In this document: piece by piece, positions 18,391-28,740 of the stretch | How positions within the stretch are numbered: position 1 is the first letter of the stretch | How the letters are laid out: each line of letters begins with the position of its first letter | From: an uncultured Bifidobacteriaceae bacterium | GTDB taxonomy: Bacteria; Actinomycetota; Actinomycetes; Actinomycetales; Bifidobacteriaceae | DNA: 56,818 bases | Assembly: GCA_946891915.1 (NCBI GenBank) | Contig: CAMPNN010000005.1 | Location: 1-56,818 of the forward strand | Reading direction: 5' to 3' | The notes under the pieces: generated by a model | The model's input: only the letters and a program-made list of their open reading frames with translations | The model's database searches: none | Told to the model about the DNA's origin: nothing | Position numbers and translations under genes: made by a program

Positions 18391-20058
18391 TTATTTTTTA
18401 TAGACTCGCTCAAAAGCTTCTTTAACTGCTTCAGTAGGCGGATTGTCGAGATGAATAGGATTTGAAATACCATCCAAAATTACGAAACGTAGCATGTTGC
18501 CGCGCGCTTTTTTATCGCGATGCATAAGATTAAGTACGCGCTCAAACGCAGCGTCAGAATCTTCTCTACTCTGCCACGAAGTAGGCAATCCAAGCGAATC
18601 TAAAAGCGAACGATGGTAGGAAACGTCTTGAGCATCCAAATATCCCAAAATTTGCGCAAGCTCCGCCGCAAAAACCATTCCAACAGCAACAGCGTTTCCG
18701 TGACGCCAGTGGAAGTGTTCAATCTGCTCAATTGCGTGGCCAAGCGTATGACCGTAGTTCAAAAACTCGCGCAATCCCTGCTCTTTTAAGTCGCTAGACA
18801 CGTGGTACGCTTTTACTTTAACTGTGCGCTCAATAAGTTCCACAAGCAGTTCGTGAAGTTCGTTATTATTTTCCAGCTGATCACCGTCAAATTCGCGCAA
18901 AAGCTTGGCATTATTTGAGTTGCTCAGAATTTTCAAAATTTCGCCGTCGCGAATAAAACCAGATTTTGCAACCTCTCCCAAGCCTTCAATAAGAATGTCG
19001 TTTGGAAGAGTTGCAAGCGTTGAAGTATCTGCTAAAACTCCTGCTGGAGTGTAAAAGCTGCCGACTAAATTCTTGCCAGCATCCGTATTTATGCCGGTTT
19101 TGCCGCCTGTAGACGCGTCAACCATTGCAAGAAGCGAAGTTGGGCAGTTTACGTAACGGATTCCGCGCATCCAAGTTGCAGCCACAAAGCCGGCCACGTC
19201 CGTTGCAGCGCCGCCTCCTAAGCCAACAATCGCGTCGGACCTAGTAAAACCAGCATCGCCAAGTCTAGCCCAAAGTCCGCTCGCAACTTGAATAGTTTTT
19301 CCAGCTTCAGCATCCGGCACCAGCATGTCGAAAACTTCATAACCAGCTTGACGCAAAATTGCGCGAGCTTTATCGCTGTGGCGCTGCACCGGCTGCGTGT
19401 GAACCAATCCGACTCGAACAGGCTTTGTGCCAAGCATTTGCGGCAAAAGTTGCATTGCACCGTCGCCAATGCGAACGTCATAAGGTTCAATTGCTTCACC
19501 TGTTACGTGCACAATACGTTGCATAATCATATTCCTTAATTTTTCTGCAGCCATGCAAGGAGTCGAACCTTTAGTTGGCATGTGAATATTCGACACTTTT
19601 CTAAAAATAGGGTCTCGCTGCTCAAATAATTCCATCCAACGTTTTTCAGCATCATCGCCGTTTAGCATAGGACGATTATTATTCCAACTTGCACGCTCGA
19701 TTGCTTCTTGAGCATTTGCTTGCAAATAAACAACGCGACCGCCCAAGCGCATGTATTCTTGCAGAACTTCCTGCGTTTCCTGACGCAAAGGAGCTCCTCC
19801 GCCAAGAGATACAATACCTTCTTCAGCTTGATTTCCTAAAATTACGCTTTTAACTATGCGCGCTTCCACATCGCGGAAAGCTTCTTGACCATACTGCTCG
19901 AAATATTGCAGAATTGGCATATTAATTTCGCACTCAATAATTGCGTCGGTATCGCAAAAAGGCAGGTGCATAATATGCGAAACTTCGCGGCCAACTCGCG
20001 ATTTTCCAGCTGCTGGCATGCCGATAATAACAGCTAGAGGGATTTTAGTTTTGCTCAT
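18391..20058 (-). CDS. aroKB: Fused shikimate kinase / 3-dehydroquinate synthase
   Basis: This single 555-residue polypeptide carries two shikimate-pathway enzymes. Residues about 8-180 are shikimate kinase, with Walker [13 protein letters not shown], a DTD-like CDTDAIIE and GGGAPLR. Residues about 195-555 are 3-dehydroquinate synthase, with [33 protein letters not shown] and the metal ligand region [11 protein letters not shown]. The fusion is typical of bifidobacteria. The ATG at 20058 overlaps the aroC stop in ATGA and has GGAG 8 bases upstream. Confidence 0.96.
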   Translation of the reverse strand: MSKTKIPLAVIIGMPAAGKSRVGREVSHIMHLPFCDTDAIIECEINMPILQYFEQYGQEAFRDVEARIVKSVILGNQAEEGIVSLGGGAPLRQETQEVLQEYMRLGGRVVYLQANAQEAIERASWNNNRPMLNGDDAEKRWMELFEQRDPIFRKVSNIHMPTKGSTPCMAAEKLRNMIMQRIVHVTGEAIEPYDVRIGDGAMQLLPQMLGTKPVRVGLVHTQPVQRHSDKARAILRQAGYEVFDMLVPDAEAGKTIQVASGLWARLGDAGFTRSDAIVGLGGGAATDVAGFVAATWMRGIRYVNCPTSLLAMVDASTGGKTGINTDAGKNLVGSFYTPAGVLADTSTLATLPNDILIEGLGEVAKSGFIRDGEILKILSNSNNAKLLREFDGDQLENNNELHELLVELIERTVKVKAYHVSSDLKEQGLREFLNYGHTLGHAIEQIEHFHWRHGNAVAVGMVFAAELAQILGYLDAQDVSYHRSLLDSLGLPTSWQSREDSDAAFERVLNLMHRDKKARGNMLRFVILDGISNPIHLDNPPTEAVKEAFERVYKK

Positions 20059-21242
20059 TGCATATGCTCCGGCCAAGATGCTACGTAAGATTCTGCATTT
20101 CGTCGCGTTTCTTGCAAGGAATCTCCACCAAACTTTTCCAAAGCGTACTTTGCTAAAGTAAGCCTTACCATAGCTTCCGCAACTACGGAAGCTGCTGGAA
20201 CAGCAGTAAAATCGGAGCGCTGGTTAATAGCTTGAGCCGGCTCTCCAGTTAGCACGTCTACTGTGCGCAAAGCGCGCGGAATAGAAGGGATCGGCTTCAT
20301 TGCAGCGCGCACGCGAATAATTTCGCCGTTTGACATTCCGCCTTCAATACCGCCGGCGCGGTTTGTTAAGCGCGTTATTTTGCCATTTTCGCTTGTTACG
20401 ATTTCGTCGTGCGCGGCTGAGCCTGGGCGATCTGCTTCTGCGAAACCGTCGCCAATTTCCACGCCTTTAATCGCTTGAATACCCATAAGCGCGCTTGCTA
20501 ATGCCGCGTCCAAGCGACGATCTGACTCAACGTAAGTTCCAACTCCAGCTGGCATTCCGTAAGCCAAAACTTCAACCACTCCGCCTAAAGTATCCGCGTT
20601 TGCTTTTGCTTCGTCAATTCGCGCCATCATTTTAGCTTCAGCGTCTTTGTCGAGAGTGCGAACAGGAGAAGCGTCCAAAGCCGCAACATCGTCAGGCGTT
20701 GGTAGAGCTAAACTTTTGTTAGCATATACGCCGCCAATTCCAACAACATGCGCAACTGTGCGCACACCTAAAGCCTGCTCTAAAAATGCGTCAGCCACGG
20801 CACCCAAAGCCACGCGCGAAGCCGTTTCCCTAGCACTCGAACGCTCCAAAACCTCGCGAGCATCATCAAAACCATACTTACGCATTCCAGTTAAATCCGC
20901 ATGCCCCGGACGCGGCCTAGAAAGTGCAGCATTACGACCTTCTGCCGGAAGCTCGTGATCCAAAGGATCCGCGCTCATTACTTCCGTCCACTTTGGCCAC
21001 TCGGTATTCGCAATCTCCACAGCAATTGGAGAGCCAAGAGTTACACCGTGACGAACGCCAGTTAAAAGACGCACTTTATCTTGCTCAAATTTCATGCGAG
21101 CGCCACGACCGTAGCCAAGTCGACGGCGAGCAAGAGCCGAAACCACATCGCTGCTAGTAATTTTCACACCCGCCGGCAAACCTTCAATCATAGCTACTAA
21201 TGCTTCACCATGAGATTCCCCAGCCGTTTGCCATCTAAGCAT
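20055..21242 (-). CDS. aroC: Chorismate synthase
   Basis: This 395-residue FMN-dependent enzyme performs the last common step to aromatic amino acids. It begins [15 protein letters not shown], and the family blocks [24 protein letters not shown] and [15 protein letters not shown] are present. It is the first shikimate gene of the leftward cluster and is translationally coupled to aroKB. Confidence 0.97.
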   Translation of the reverse strand: MLRWQTAGESHGEALVAMIEGLPAGVKITSSDVVSALARRRLGYGRGARMKFEQDKVRLLTGVRHGVTLGSPIAVEIANTEWPKWTEVMSADPLDHELPAEGRNAALSRPRPGHADLTGMRKYGFDDAREVLERSSARETASRVALGAVADAFLEQALGVRTVAHVVGIGGVYANKSLALPTPDDVAALDASPVRTLDKDAEAKMMARIDEAKANADTLGGVVEVLAYGMPAGVGTYVESDRRLDAALASALMGIQAIKGVEIGDGFAEADRPGSAAHDEIVTSENGKITRLTNRAGGIEGGMSNGEIIRVRAAMKPIPSIPRALRTVDVLTGEPAQAINQRSDFTAVPAASVVAEAMVRLTLAKYALEKFGGDSLQETRRNAESYVASWPEHMQ

Positions 21243-21287
21243 GCATTCTCCATTCTCCGAATTTACGCATCTAAATTTTTTATTTTA

Positions 21288-21794
21288 CTAACTACCAAGT
21301 ATTGAGTGGATTGTTATTGACAGCAATGCTGCAAGTATGGCAGATATTGCTTCGACTGGTACGAATGGTATTGATGCGTTGGTTGGAAGGAAGATTTTGC
21401 AATAAATTTTCCATAGTAAAAGCCAAACTAAGCCAACTAGTCCAACTAAAGCAAACCAGTAAATCAGGCAGTCAAAACCGAATAATACCAAGGCTTGCGC
21501 AATCATTGCCGCGCTTGTAACGTCGCCGAATCCAATGGAATTCTGCGGCGCAATTTTTCGCATAATCCAATAAATTGCAAAAACAAATACGCAAGAAATC
21601 CAGCCAAAAATAAGCAATCTAATATTCTCAAACAAAATAACAGAACATATGAGATTCGCTAAAGATTGAAAAAGTCCTGCAATAATAATCCAAAGTCTTG
21701 GAACTACGCGACTTTTTATGTCCGTTGCGCAAACTGCAATTGCGCACGCAAGCGTTGGCAGCGCCGATATTATCGTAATAATTAATTGCTTCAT
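21288..21794 (-). CDS. A24-family prepilin peptidase
   Basis: This 168-residue integral membrane protein has six or so hydrophobic segments. The two catalytic aspartates of type IV prepilin peptidases are present: D25 in ATDIKSRVVPR and D91 in GFGDVTSA. It lacks the N-terminal cysteine-rich methylase domain of PilD, as is normal for short TadV/CpaA-like forms. Substrates would be pilins of a Tad or type IV-like pilus, but no pilus gene is in this window. It lies between mltG and aroC on the same strand. Confidence 0.88.
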   Translation of the reverse strand: MKQLIITIISALPTLACAIAVCATDIKSRVVPRLWIIIAGLFQSLANLICSVILFENIRLLIFGWISCVFVFAIYWIMRKIAPQNSIGFGDVTSAAMIAQALVLFGFDCLIYWFALVGLVGLVWLLLWKIYCKIFLPTNASIPFVPVEAISAILAALLSITIHSILGS

Positions 21795-21875
21795 TAAAGC
21801 AGATTATTAAAACTCATAATGCCTTTGCAACATAAATACACATATGTGGTTAAAAGCTATATTTTATTTAATAGT

Positions 21876-23051
21876 TTAGTTGCCTTCGGGATTGTTGCGC
21901 TTGTATTCGTCGCGGAATTTTAAGAATTCTTTTTCGTTGTCCGTAAACTTTGTTTCGCCAGTTTTTAGATTCGTTGTAACGAAGTAAATCCACGGCCCGT
22001 CTTGAGGATTAATAGTGGCTAGCAGTGCGTTATCTCCTGGAATACCAATAGGCGTAGGTGTTAAACCCTTATGAATACGCGTGTTGTAAGGGTTATTTGG
22101 ATTGTCTAGCATTGCTTGCGTAAGTTTTATTGGTTTTACGCCTGCACCGTAGCCAACAGTGGAGTCCATTCCAAGAGGCATGTTTTTTGCTAAGCGATTT
22201 AGTATTACGCGCACAACTTTGCCGTAATAGTCGCTGCTATTCACTTCTGCTTCGGCAATGGAGGCCATGATTAAAGCTTTTTCGCGATTTTCGCCTTTAG
22301 GAATGCCAAGGCTGTCCAGTTTAGCAATGCGTTTTTTAACCATTGCGGAAAGAATATCCTCAGCGCTTTTCATGGATTTTACGTTGTAAACTCCAGGCTC
22401 CAGCCAGCCTTCAATGTTTCCGCGAGCTTCTGGAGGCAAAATTCCGACGGCACCATCTGCTAATACGGCTTTGAAATTATCTATGCTTATTCCGGATAAT
22501 TCTGATGCTTGTTTCAAAATTTCTGAAGCGTGTTCGCCGGCTCGCACTTGCAAGAAACCGCTGGCTTTGGTTGGGTCGGACAAAATATTAACAACGTCAA
22601 TAGCAGCCATATGATTTTTTAGAATGTAGATTCCAGGATACAGAATCTTGTTGTTTGCTGCTACCGCTGAAGTGAATGCTGCTTGCGATTTAATAATATT
22701 TGCTTTGACTAGCTTTGAGGCAACTGTTATTGCACCTTCACCAGTGTCAACCGTAAATTCGACGGAGCCAAAACCTGGACCTGACCAATCTTCAACAATT
22801 TCACTATCGTGGGATAATCTCCACGCGTGTACTGCACTATAACCGGTGTAGCCAATAACACCTAAAACCATTACGAGAAGAAATACTAGGACGGTTCTAG
22901 CGCGACGTTTACGTCGTCTTGCTATAAGTCGTGCTCTTGCTTTTTTGCGAGAACTATTTTTGGAAGTGGATTCGTTAGAAGAAGATGAGTTTCCATTATG
23001 ATCAGTCCATTGCGCATGACTGTCAAAAAATTCGCCGAAATTGTCGGACAC
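21876..23051 (-). CDS. mltG: Endolytic murein transglycosylase MltG
   Basis: This 391-residue protein has a cytoplasmic basic N-terminus (KKARARLIARRRKRRAR), one membrane segment (about residues 52-75) and an extracellular YceG domain. The catalytic glutamate region MASIAEAEVNSSDYYGKV and the MPLGMDSTVGYG block are present. MltG cuts nascent glycan strands and limits their length. It lies next to ruvX and alaS, as is usual in actinobacteria. The N-terminal Asn/Ser-rich stretch is low complexity. Confidence 0.93.
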   Translation of the reverse strand: MSDNFGEFFDSHAQWTDHNGNSSSSNESTSKNSSRKKARARLIARRRKRRARTVLVFLLVMVLGVIGYTGYSAVHAWRLSHDSEIVEDWSGPGFGSVEFTVDTGEGAITVASKLVKANIIKSQAAFTSAVAANNKILYPGIYILKNHMAAIDVVNILSDPTKASGFLQVRAGEHASEILKQASELSGISIDNFKAVLADGAVGILPPEARGNIEGWLEPGVYNVKSMKSAEDILSAMVKKRIAKLDSLGIPKGENREKALIMASIAEAEVNSSDYYGKVVRVILNRLAKNMPLGMDSTVGYGAGVKPIKLTQAMLDNPNNPYNTRIHKGLTPTPIGIPGDNALLATINPQDGPWIYFVTTNLKTGETKFTDNEKEFLKFRDEYKRNNPEGN

Positions 23052-23114
23052 CTAACGCTCCTCTTCTACTCTCTGTTTTGTTCGTTTATTATTTTATTCG
23101 CCGACTGTTATTGA

Positions 23115-23178
23115 GTTCGTTTATTAGTGAGTTTGATTATTAGTAAGTTTGCTTATTAGTTAGTTTGTTGATTATTTA
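23115..23178. repeat. 16-bp tandem repeat, 4 units
   Basis: Units start at 23115, 23131, 23147 and 23163 (for example GTTTGATTATTAGTAA and GTTTGCTTATTAGTTA). The block lies between mltG and ruvX, just after a 10-bp repeat that spans the ruvX stop. Confidence 0.8.
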
Positions 23179-23198
23179 GCTCACTAATTCTGTGCTCA

Positions 23199-23675
23199 CT
23201 AATCTACTTCTGCCCTCAAGCTAGCACTATTCGCATCAAGAGCAGACTGCAAAATCAATACTGCAGACTGCTGATCAACCATAGGACGATGCTGTCGGGT
23301 AGAAAAATCAGCTTGCAACAACTGACGATGAGCACTAACTGTTGTTAAACGCTCATCCTTCCAAACAATATCAGGCACGTAAGAAAGCACCCAATCGCCA
23401 TCATTTTTCGCTGATTCAATCCGCTTAGCTAAATTTTTTCCCCAACGATGCGCTTTTTTTGCAGATTTTCCTTCAGAACCGTCAAGCTGTAGCGGCAATC
23501 CAATTACGACGCGACGAACTTTCTCTTTTTCAATAAGATTGATTACTTCGTCAATAGCTCTAAAAGAATCACCAAAAACTTGCACATTCCCGATTGGATG
23601 CGCAAAAGTGAGCTCAGGGTCGGAAAGTGCAAGTCCGACCCTGGCATCACCTAAATCAATACCTAACCACACCAT
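23199..23675 (-). CDS. ruvX: Holliday junction resolvase RuvX/YqgF
   Basis: This 158-residue RNase H-fold protein starts MVWLGIDLGDARVGLALSD, which holds the first catalytic aspartate. RRVVIGLPLQLDGSEG and WKDERLTTVSAHRQL are the other family blocks. The predicted role is resolving junctions or processing rRNA ends, and the protein is essential in many bacteria. It lies 60 bp after alaS. GCTCACTAAT is duplicated at 23179 and 23194, and the second copy contains the stop codon. Confidence 0.94.
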   Translation of the reverse strand: MVWLGIDLGDARVGLALSDPELTFAHPIGNVQVFGDSFRAIDEVINLIEKEKVRRVVIGLPLQLDGSEGKSAKKAHRWGKNLAKRIESAKNDGDWVLSYVPDIVWKDERLTTVSAHRQLLQADFSTRQHRPMVDQQSAVLILQSALDANSASLRAEVD

Positions 23676-23735
23676 GAATTTCGTGCTGCTTTTGGTAAAG
23701 ATTATTTCGTTTTGTTTTAAGCGGGTAGCTGCGCG

Positions 23736-26420
23736 CTAGGCGAGCTTAGCCACTTCTGCTTTCACAGCTTCGAGAGCTTCATCAATCTTAGAAGCGTCTG
23801 TGCCACCGCCCTGAGCGAAGTCCGGCTTTCCGCCGCCGCCACCGCCAAGAACCTTGGAAGCGGTACGAACCAAGTCTCCAGCCTTAGCTCCAAGTACGCG
23901 CGCAGCCTCGTTTGTGGCCACAGCAACCATTGGCTTATCATCCTCGTTTACGCCGCACAACACTACTACTGCAGGCGCATCCTCACCCAAGCGAGAGCGC
24001 ACGTCGAGAACTGTCTTACGGAGCGTTTCAAACGAACCGAAGTTGCCAACGTTCTTAACAGCCAACTTAACGCTTCCAGCAGCAGCCTTAGCAGCCTCAA
24101 TCAAAGCTGGAACGGAATTAGCAAGCTGAGACTCGTAAACGGCTGCAAGCTTACGATCAGAATCCTTCATCTTGTTAAGCAAAGATTCCAAACGTTCAGC
24201 TAACTCGTCTGGGCGAGCGTTCACCATTTCTGCAAGCTGAGCAACCAAAGTGTGCTCGCGAGCGCCATACTCGTATGCTGCCTCGCCGCAAAGTGCGTCA
24301 ATACGGCGCACGCCAGAGCCAATAGAGGACTCGGACAAAATCGTAACCATACCAATCTTGCCTGTGCTCTTAGCGTGAGTACCACCGCAAAGCTCGCGGC
24401 TCCAACCGTCGCCGATTTCAACCACGCGCACAACGTCGCCGTACTTTTCGCCAAACAAGTGCATTGCTCCAAGCTTAAAAGCGTCGTCGATTGGCATTTC
24501 CTTAGGAACAACCTGCAAATCGTCGCGAATACGCTCGTTTACGCGAGCTTCAACGCGAGAAAGCGCGTCCTTATCAACAGCCTTTGGCCACTGGAAGTCG
24601 AAGCGCAAGCGGTCTGGATCAACCACAGAACCACGCTGAGTTGCCTGTGGACCAAGCTCTTCGCGCAAAGCCTTGTGAAGAGTGTGCGTGGCGGTGTGGG
24701 AACGTGCCAAAGCAGCCCTACGAACCTGATCAATATTCGTGTTCACAGGAGCACCAACGCTAAGCGTACCCTCAGTAAGTCGGCAGCTGTGAACAATCAA
24801 ATCCTTAATTGGACGCTGAACGTCGTCAACTTCCAAAATTGCGCCGTCGTCGGAAATAATCTCACCCTGGTCAGCAATCTGGCCGCCGCGCTCAGCGTAG
24901 AATGGCGTTCGATCGAGAATAACTTCAACATTTGCTGGAGCAGTAACGCTCTTAACAGAGCCCTTACCTGCTTCAACAATCGCCAAAACGTTGGAACGGC
25001 TGGAGAAGTCAGTGTAACCAAGGAAGTCGATTGGCTTTTCAAGAGCCTTCTTAATATCGTCGTAAACGCTAACGTCCACGTTGTGACGCTTCTTCAAAGC
25101 GTCAGCGCGAGCGCGGCCCTTCTGCTCACTCATAAGCTCGCGGAACTTAGCCTCGTCAACCTTAACGCCCTGCTCAGCAGCCATCTCAAGAGTAAGCTCA
25201 ATTGGGAAGCCGTAAGTATCGTGCAAAGTAAACGCGTCTGCGCCGCCAACCATAGGGTCGTCACTTTTCTCTTTCTTAGCTTTTTCAACAGCCAAGTCAA
25301 GAATAGTGGTGCCCTTTTCAAGAGTGCGACGGAACGCATCTTCCTCACCGTAAGCAGCTTCACTGACCTCGTGGAAAGTATCGTTAAGCTCCGGATAGCT
25401 TGGCTCCATAGCAGCCTTAGATACTGGGAACAAGGTTGGCAAAACTGGATCCTGCACGCCGAGCATGCGCATTGCGCGAACAGTTCTACGAAGAAGACGA
25501 CGAAGCACGTAGCCACGGCCAACATTACTTGGGCGCACGCCATCGCTCATAATCATAAGCGCAGAACGCACGTGATCTGCAACAACGCGGAAGCGCACGT
25601 CAGCATCGTTATTATCGCCATACTTTACACCACTTAGCTTTTCTGCAGCTTCAATAACTGGGTAAACTTCGTCAGTTTCGTAAATATTTTCCTTACCTTG
25701 CATAAGGTAAGCCAAACGCTCCAAACCAGCGCCGGTATCAATATTCTTCTGATCAAGCTCGCCAGCAATATGCAAATCAGTCTTAGACTTGACGTTATCG
25801 ACCTGATAGTTTTCAAAAACCAAATCCCAAATCTCAATAAAGCGGGACTCATCCGCAGCAGGACCGCCATCACGACCATATTTAGGACCGCGATCAACGT
25901 AAATCTCGGAGCATGGGCCGCCAGGACCAGGACCACCAGTGGTCCAGAAGTTATCTTCCATACCAAACACCTGCATGTGTTCAGGATCGAAGCCTTCATT
26001 CTTCCAAATTGCACGAGCCTCATCGTCGTCAGTGTAAGTAGTTACCCAAAGCTTTTCAGGGTCAAAACCGTAGCCGCCCTTATCCTGCGGGCTAGTTAAA
26101 AGCTCCCAAGCGTAGTGAATTGCCTCTTCCTTAAAGTAATCACCGAAGGAGAAGTTGCCAACCATTTGGAAGAAGGTGCCGTGACGAGTGGTCTTACCAA
26201 CTTCGTCAATATCGAGCGTGCGCACGCACTTCTGGTTCGATGCCATTCTGCGCGAAGGAGGCGTCTGCTCACCAAGCAAATAAGGAATAAACGGCACCAT
26301 GCCGGCGATAGTAAATAATGTCGTTGGGTTCGGCGAAATAAGTGACGCCGAAGGAACTACCATATGACCATTCTTAGCAAAATAGTCAAGATAACGCTTT
26401 GCAATTTCTGCTGTGCGCAT
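23736..26420 (-). CDS. alaS: Alanyl-tRNA synthetase
   Basis: This 894-residue enzyme has the class II catalytic core (residues 1-about 250, [18 protein letters not shown] and [17 protein letters not shown]), an editing domain with zinc ligands [11 protein letters not shown] and [10 protein letters not shown], and a C-terminal DHHA1-type domain ending in a glycine-rich segment ([15 protein letters not shown]). AAGGAG lies 9 bases before the ATG. It opens the alaS-ruvX-mltG cluster. Confidence 0.97.
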   Translation of the reverse strand: MRTAEIAKRYLDYFAKNGHMVVPSASLISPNPTTLFTIAGMVPFIPYLLGEQTPPSRRMASNQKCVRTLDIDEVGKTTRHGTFFQMVGNFSFGDYFKEEAIHYAWELLTSPQDKGGYGFDPEKLWVTTYTDDDEARAIWKNEGFDPEHMQVFGMEDNFWTTGGPGPGGPCSEIYVDRGPKYGRDGGPAADESRFIEIWDLVFENYQVDNVKSKTDLHIAGELDQKNIDTGAGLERLAYLMQGKENIYETDEVYPVIEAAEKLSGVKYGDNNDADVRFRVVADHVRSALMIMSDGVRPSNVGRGYVLRRLLRRTVRAMRMLGVQDPVLPTLFPVSKAAMEPSYPELNDTFHEVSEAAYGEEDAFRRTLEKGTTILDLAVEKAKKEKSDDPMVGGADAFTLHDTYGFPIELTLEMAAEQGVKVDEAKFRELMSEQKGRARADALKKRHNVDVSVYDDIKKALEKPIDFLGYTDFSSRSNVLAIVEAGKGSVKSVTAPANVEVILDRTPFYAERGGQIADQGEIISDDGAILEVDDVQRPIKDLIVHSCRLTEGTLSVGAPVNTNIDQVRRAALARSHTATHTLHKALREELGPQATQRGSVVDPDRLRFDFQWPKAVDKDALSRVEARVNERIRDDLQVVPKEMPIDDAFKLGAMHLFGEKYGDVVRVVEIGDGWSRELCGGTHAKSTGKIGMVTILSESSIGSGVRRIDALCGEAAYEYGAREHTLVAQLAEMVNARPDELAERLESLLNKMKDSDRKLAAVYESQLANSVPALIEAAKAAAGSVKLAVKNVGNFGSFETLRKTVLDVRSRLGEDAPAVVVLCGVNEDDKPMVAVATNEAARVLGAKAGDLVRTASKVLGGGGGGKPDFAQGGGTDASKIDEALEAVKAEVAKLA

Positions 26421-26612
26421 ACGAACGAACTCCTTGTGTAATTTTTAGCAAGATTTACACGCAACAGTCGTATGATAAGTCGCATGTAATCGTGCCGCAT
26501 GACGCACAACGCAATCATGCAAACATTCAATATAGTACTTCAATACTTAACTTAAACAAACTTTTCGACTCGCATTTTAATAAAAAACGCAAGCCGAATT
26601 AAAAAATCCTAG

Positions 26613-26861
26613 TTAAAAATTATCATGACGGCTGCGAGCATAACGAGAATTAAGCTCAGCCTCATGCTTTTTACGACTAGCATTAAAATCTTTGAACAAT
26701 TCCAATACTGTGCGCAAAGTAATATTTTCTGGCTCATCGTCAAAAACAAATTTACGAGCAGCATCCGGCATTTTCGCTTTAACGTAGGCGCGAGCTTTCG
26801 TCACAGCAAACACGCCAACTACAATGCCAACACACATCCAAAATAAGCGTTTGAACATCAT
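26613..26861 (-). CDS. Small membrane protein of the alaS cluster (DUF6167-like)
   Basis: This 82-residue protein has one N-terminal membrane segment (residues 4-22, RLFWMCVGIVVGVFAVTKAR) followed by a charged tail. Small proteins of this kind sit between a DUF948 protein and alaS in many actinobacteria, and the function is unknown. The ATG overlaps the stop of the DUF948 gene. The family name is a tentative call from position and pattern. Confidence 0.7.
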   Translation of the reverse strand: MMFKRLFWMCVGIVVGVFAVTKARAYVKAKMPDAARKFVFDDEPENITLRTVLELFKDFNASRKKHEAELNSRYARSRHDNF

Positions 26862-27292
26862 GCCTCCCTGCTTGCAGAATTATCGTAAGATTCTTTTGCA
26901 GCATGACGGCCAGTATTATGCGGTTCAGTTGGCACCGTTGGCTTGTTGAAGAAAGAAGCAACAGTATCTTTTAGCGCGTAGCCTGCTGCAGCAACCTTAA
27001 CAATCGGCTTGCCAAGGAAAGCACCATACAAATCCGTAAGAGCGCCAATATTCGTAACGGTAGTGCGAGTAGCACCAGAAACAGCGTTCACGTCATCCAA
27101 AGTCTTATTGACCTGCTTAATCGTCGTCACAGACTCATCAATTGCAGGCATCGCATGCTCACCAGACTCTTTGACTGTTTTCGCAATCTGATCAAACAAC
27201 CTGCCCAACCTAATTAGCGGATAAATCAAAAAGCCCGAAAGAACTGCGAACGCAATTGCGGCAATAAGAGCAGCTATGTCTCCAATGCTCAT
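26858..27292 (-). CDS. DUF948 family membrane-anchored protein
   Basis: This 144-residue protein has an N-terminal membrane segment (about residues 4-26) followed by a helical region with regular hydrophobic spacing (DQIAKTVKESGEHAMPAIDESV), as in DUF948. Function is unknown. AGAGG lies 5 bases before the ATG at 27292; the frame extends to 27334. It overlaps the small membrane protein gene by 4 bp and lies upstream of alaS. Confidence 0.8.
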   Translation of the reverse strand: MSIGDIAALIAAIAFAVLSGFLIYPLIRLGRLFDQIAKTVKESGEHAMPAIDESVTTIKQVNKTLDDVNAVSGATRTTVTNIGALTDLYGAFLGKPIVKVAAAGYALKDTVASFFNKPTVPTEPHNTGRHAAKESYDNSASREA

Positions 27293-27488
27293 CGTAACCT
27301 CTTTCTGTACCATTTTTGCTTGAAACTTCGCCAAAACTAACTGCCAAATATTACGCTTAACAGCTCATTAATATGCAAGCAAATTAGAGAATAAACGAAG
27401 CCCTCGCAATGAATCAAGATTAACGAACGGTAAAGACGCAAAATTAACGAGCAGCAAAGACGCATAACGCAACTTACTAAGCGCAAAC

Positions 27489-28163
27489 TCACTCATTGTA
27501 ACCGCGAATATTAATAGCTTCACCAATTGGCAAAGACGTGTCAAAATCAAGACGCGTCACACTACCGTTTTGAGGGCGCTCGCTTAAATCGTAGCCAGCA
27601 GGCGCAAAACGGTGCATAAGACTTAGCAAAGTGTTTCCGTGCGAAATTTGCAAAACGTTATCACCGTCACGCAAAGAAGGATTTGACGCAATCAACGCAA
27701 AACCATCCTCAACACGCTTCCAATACTCAATATCCGACTCGGCATCGTGGAAAGGATCTGCTTCTTTAAGCATGTCGCGCGTGGCAGCCAGCCCGAACTT
27801 TTCTACGATTTCGTTGTAGGTGTGCGCTCCGTGAGGGGCACCAGCAGCCCACCAAGCCATTTGCATATCTTGGCCTTCAAAATAGCCGTAGCATTGCTCG
27901 CGAAAATGCATATCGCTTATAAGCGTTGGGCGCACGTTACCGGCGGCCTCGTTTGCGTCGAGAATACGCTGAGCTGTGATTTGTGCGCGAGTAGTATCCG
28001 AGCAGTATGCTGCAGAAAAAGCAATATTTTCTAGCTTTTTTGCAGCAAAGTCGGCATCCTTCAAACCTTTTTCAGTAAGAGGCGAATTTGACCAGCCTTG
28101 CAAGCGATTATAGCGATTAAATAGCGTCTGACCGTGACGCACTAAATAAAGATGCAGCAACAT
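27489..28163 (-). CDS. Histidine phosphatase family protein (phosphoglycerate mutase-like)
   Basis: This 224-residue protein has the branch 1 histidine phosphatase motif YLVRHGQTLFNRYNRLQGW near the start. It also has the partner histidine in QISHGNTLLSL and the acid residue in HFREQCYGYFEGQ. It resembles broad-specificity phosphatases more than glycolytic GpmA, which is encoded separately at 1721. Substrate is unknown. Downstream, near 27415-27470, ATTAACGA-N-GYAAAGACGC is present twice. Confidence 0.88.
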   Translation of the reverse strand: MLLHLYLVRHGQTLFNRYNRLQGWSNSPLTEKGLKDADFAAKKLENIAFSAAYCSDTTRAQITAQRILDANEAAGNVRPTLISDMHFREQCYGYFEGQDMQMAWWAAGAPHGAHTYNEIVEKFGLAATRDMLKEADPFHDAESDIEYWKRVEDGFALIASNPSLRDGDNVLQISHGNTLLSLMHRFAPAGYDLSERPQNGSVTRLDFDTSLPIGEAINIRGYNE

Positions 28164-28235
28164 AGCTCCATTATTGCACTACGCGGTACATATCAAGCCA
28201 TGCAAGTTTCCGGCAAATGTTCCACAAAACCACCA

Positions 28236-28465
28236 ACCAGAGGCTCTAACGCAGATTGGTTACTGCGCTAGAGCCTCATTCCGCACATCTTCCGACCCGG
28301 ACGCAGTGCGACTACTGCACCAATGTCCGATAATCGACCACCAGAGACCCTAACGCAGAACGCAATCTGCACGAAAGTCGCACTACGACTGTCTTCAGAC
28401 CGTAACGCAGTAACTCATCTGCACCAATGTCCGATAATCGACCACCAGAGGCTCTAACGCAGTAA
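28236..28465. repeat. 52-bp-period array with TAACGCAG core, 5 units
   Basis: ACGCAG occurs at 28249, 28301, 28353, 28405 and 28457, each exactly 52 bp apart. Alternate units are more alike, with CTGCACCAATGTCCG at 28315 and 28419, 104 bp apart. The sequence is unrelated to the TTTACA family but has the same step. It lies between the histidine phosphatase gene and rpsD. Confidence 0.85.
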
Positions 28466-28469
28466 GCGC

Positions 28470-28592
28470 TCGCGCGGATTACGCGCTCGCTTACGAAACT
28501 CGCGTTGGAAGTCCACTGGACTTCCAACCTAAGCGAGTTTCCGCTCCGAGTTGCCTTCGCGCGCTACGCTTTAAGCGCTTCGGCAGGTCGTC
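28470..28592. repeat. Nested-hairpin repeat, copy C (inverted)
   Basis: The core palindrome at 28505-28527 is TTGGAAGTCC / GGACTTCCAA, with outer arms GAAACTCGCG and AAGCGAGTTTC. The orientation is opposite to copies B and E. Confidence 0.85.
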
Positions 28593-28673
28593 GCGCTGCA
28601 CGAAGGTCACCAAACCGCAAAAACGACAACAAACGCCGGAGGAAAAACTCCGACAAATGTTCCATAGAACGCA

Positions 28674-28709
28674 TTGACCCCTGCCACGCGAATGCGCAAC
28701 AGGGGTCAA
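28674..28709 (-). terminator. Stem-loop after rpsD
   Basis: TTGACCCCTG and CAGGGGTCAA pair perfectly over 10 bp about 30 bp past the rpsD stop. No T-run follows, so it may be a terminator of weak type or an RNA-end protector. Confidence 0.55.
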
Positions 28710-28740
28710 GCGGTATGTCCTTAAGAATTAAATCGGCGAA

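Noticed and set aside
24252..25637. 461-residue plus-strand frame
   Set aside because: It lies wholly opposite alaS and has no recognisable domain or start signal.
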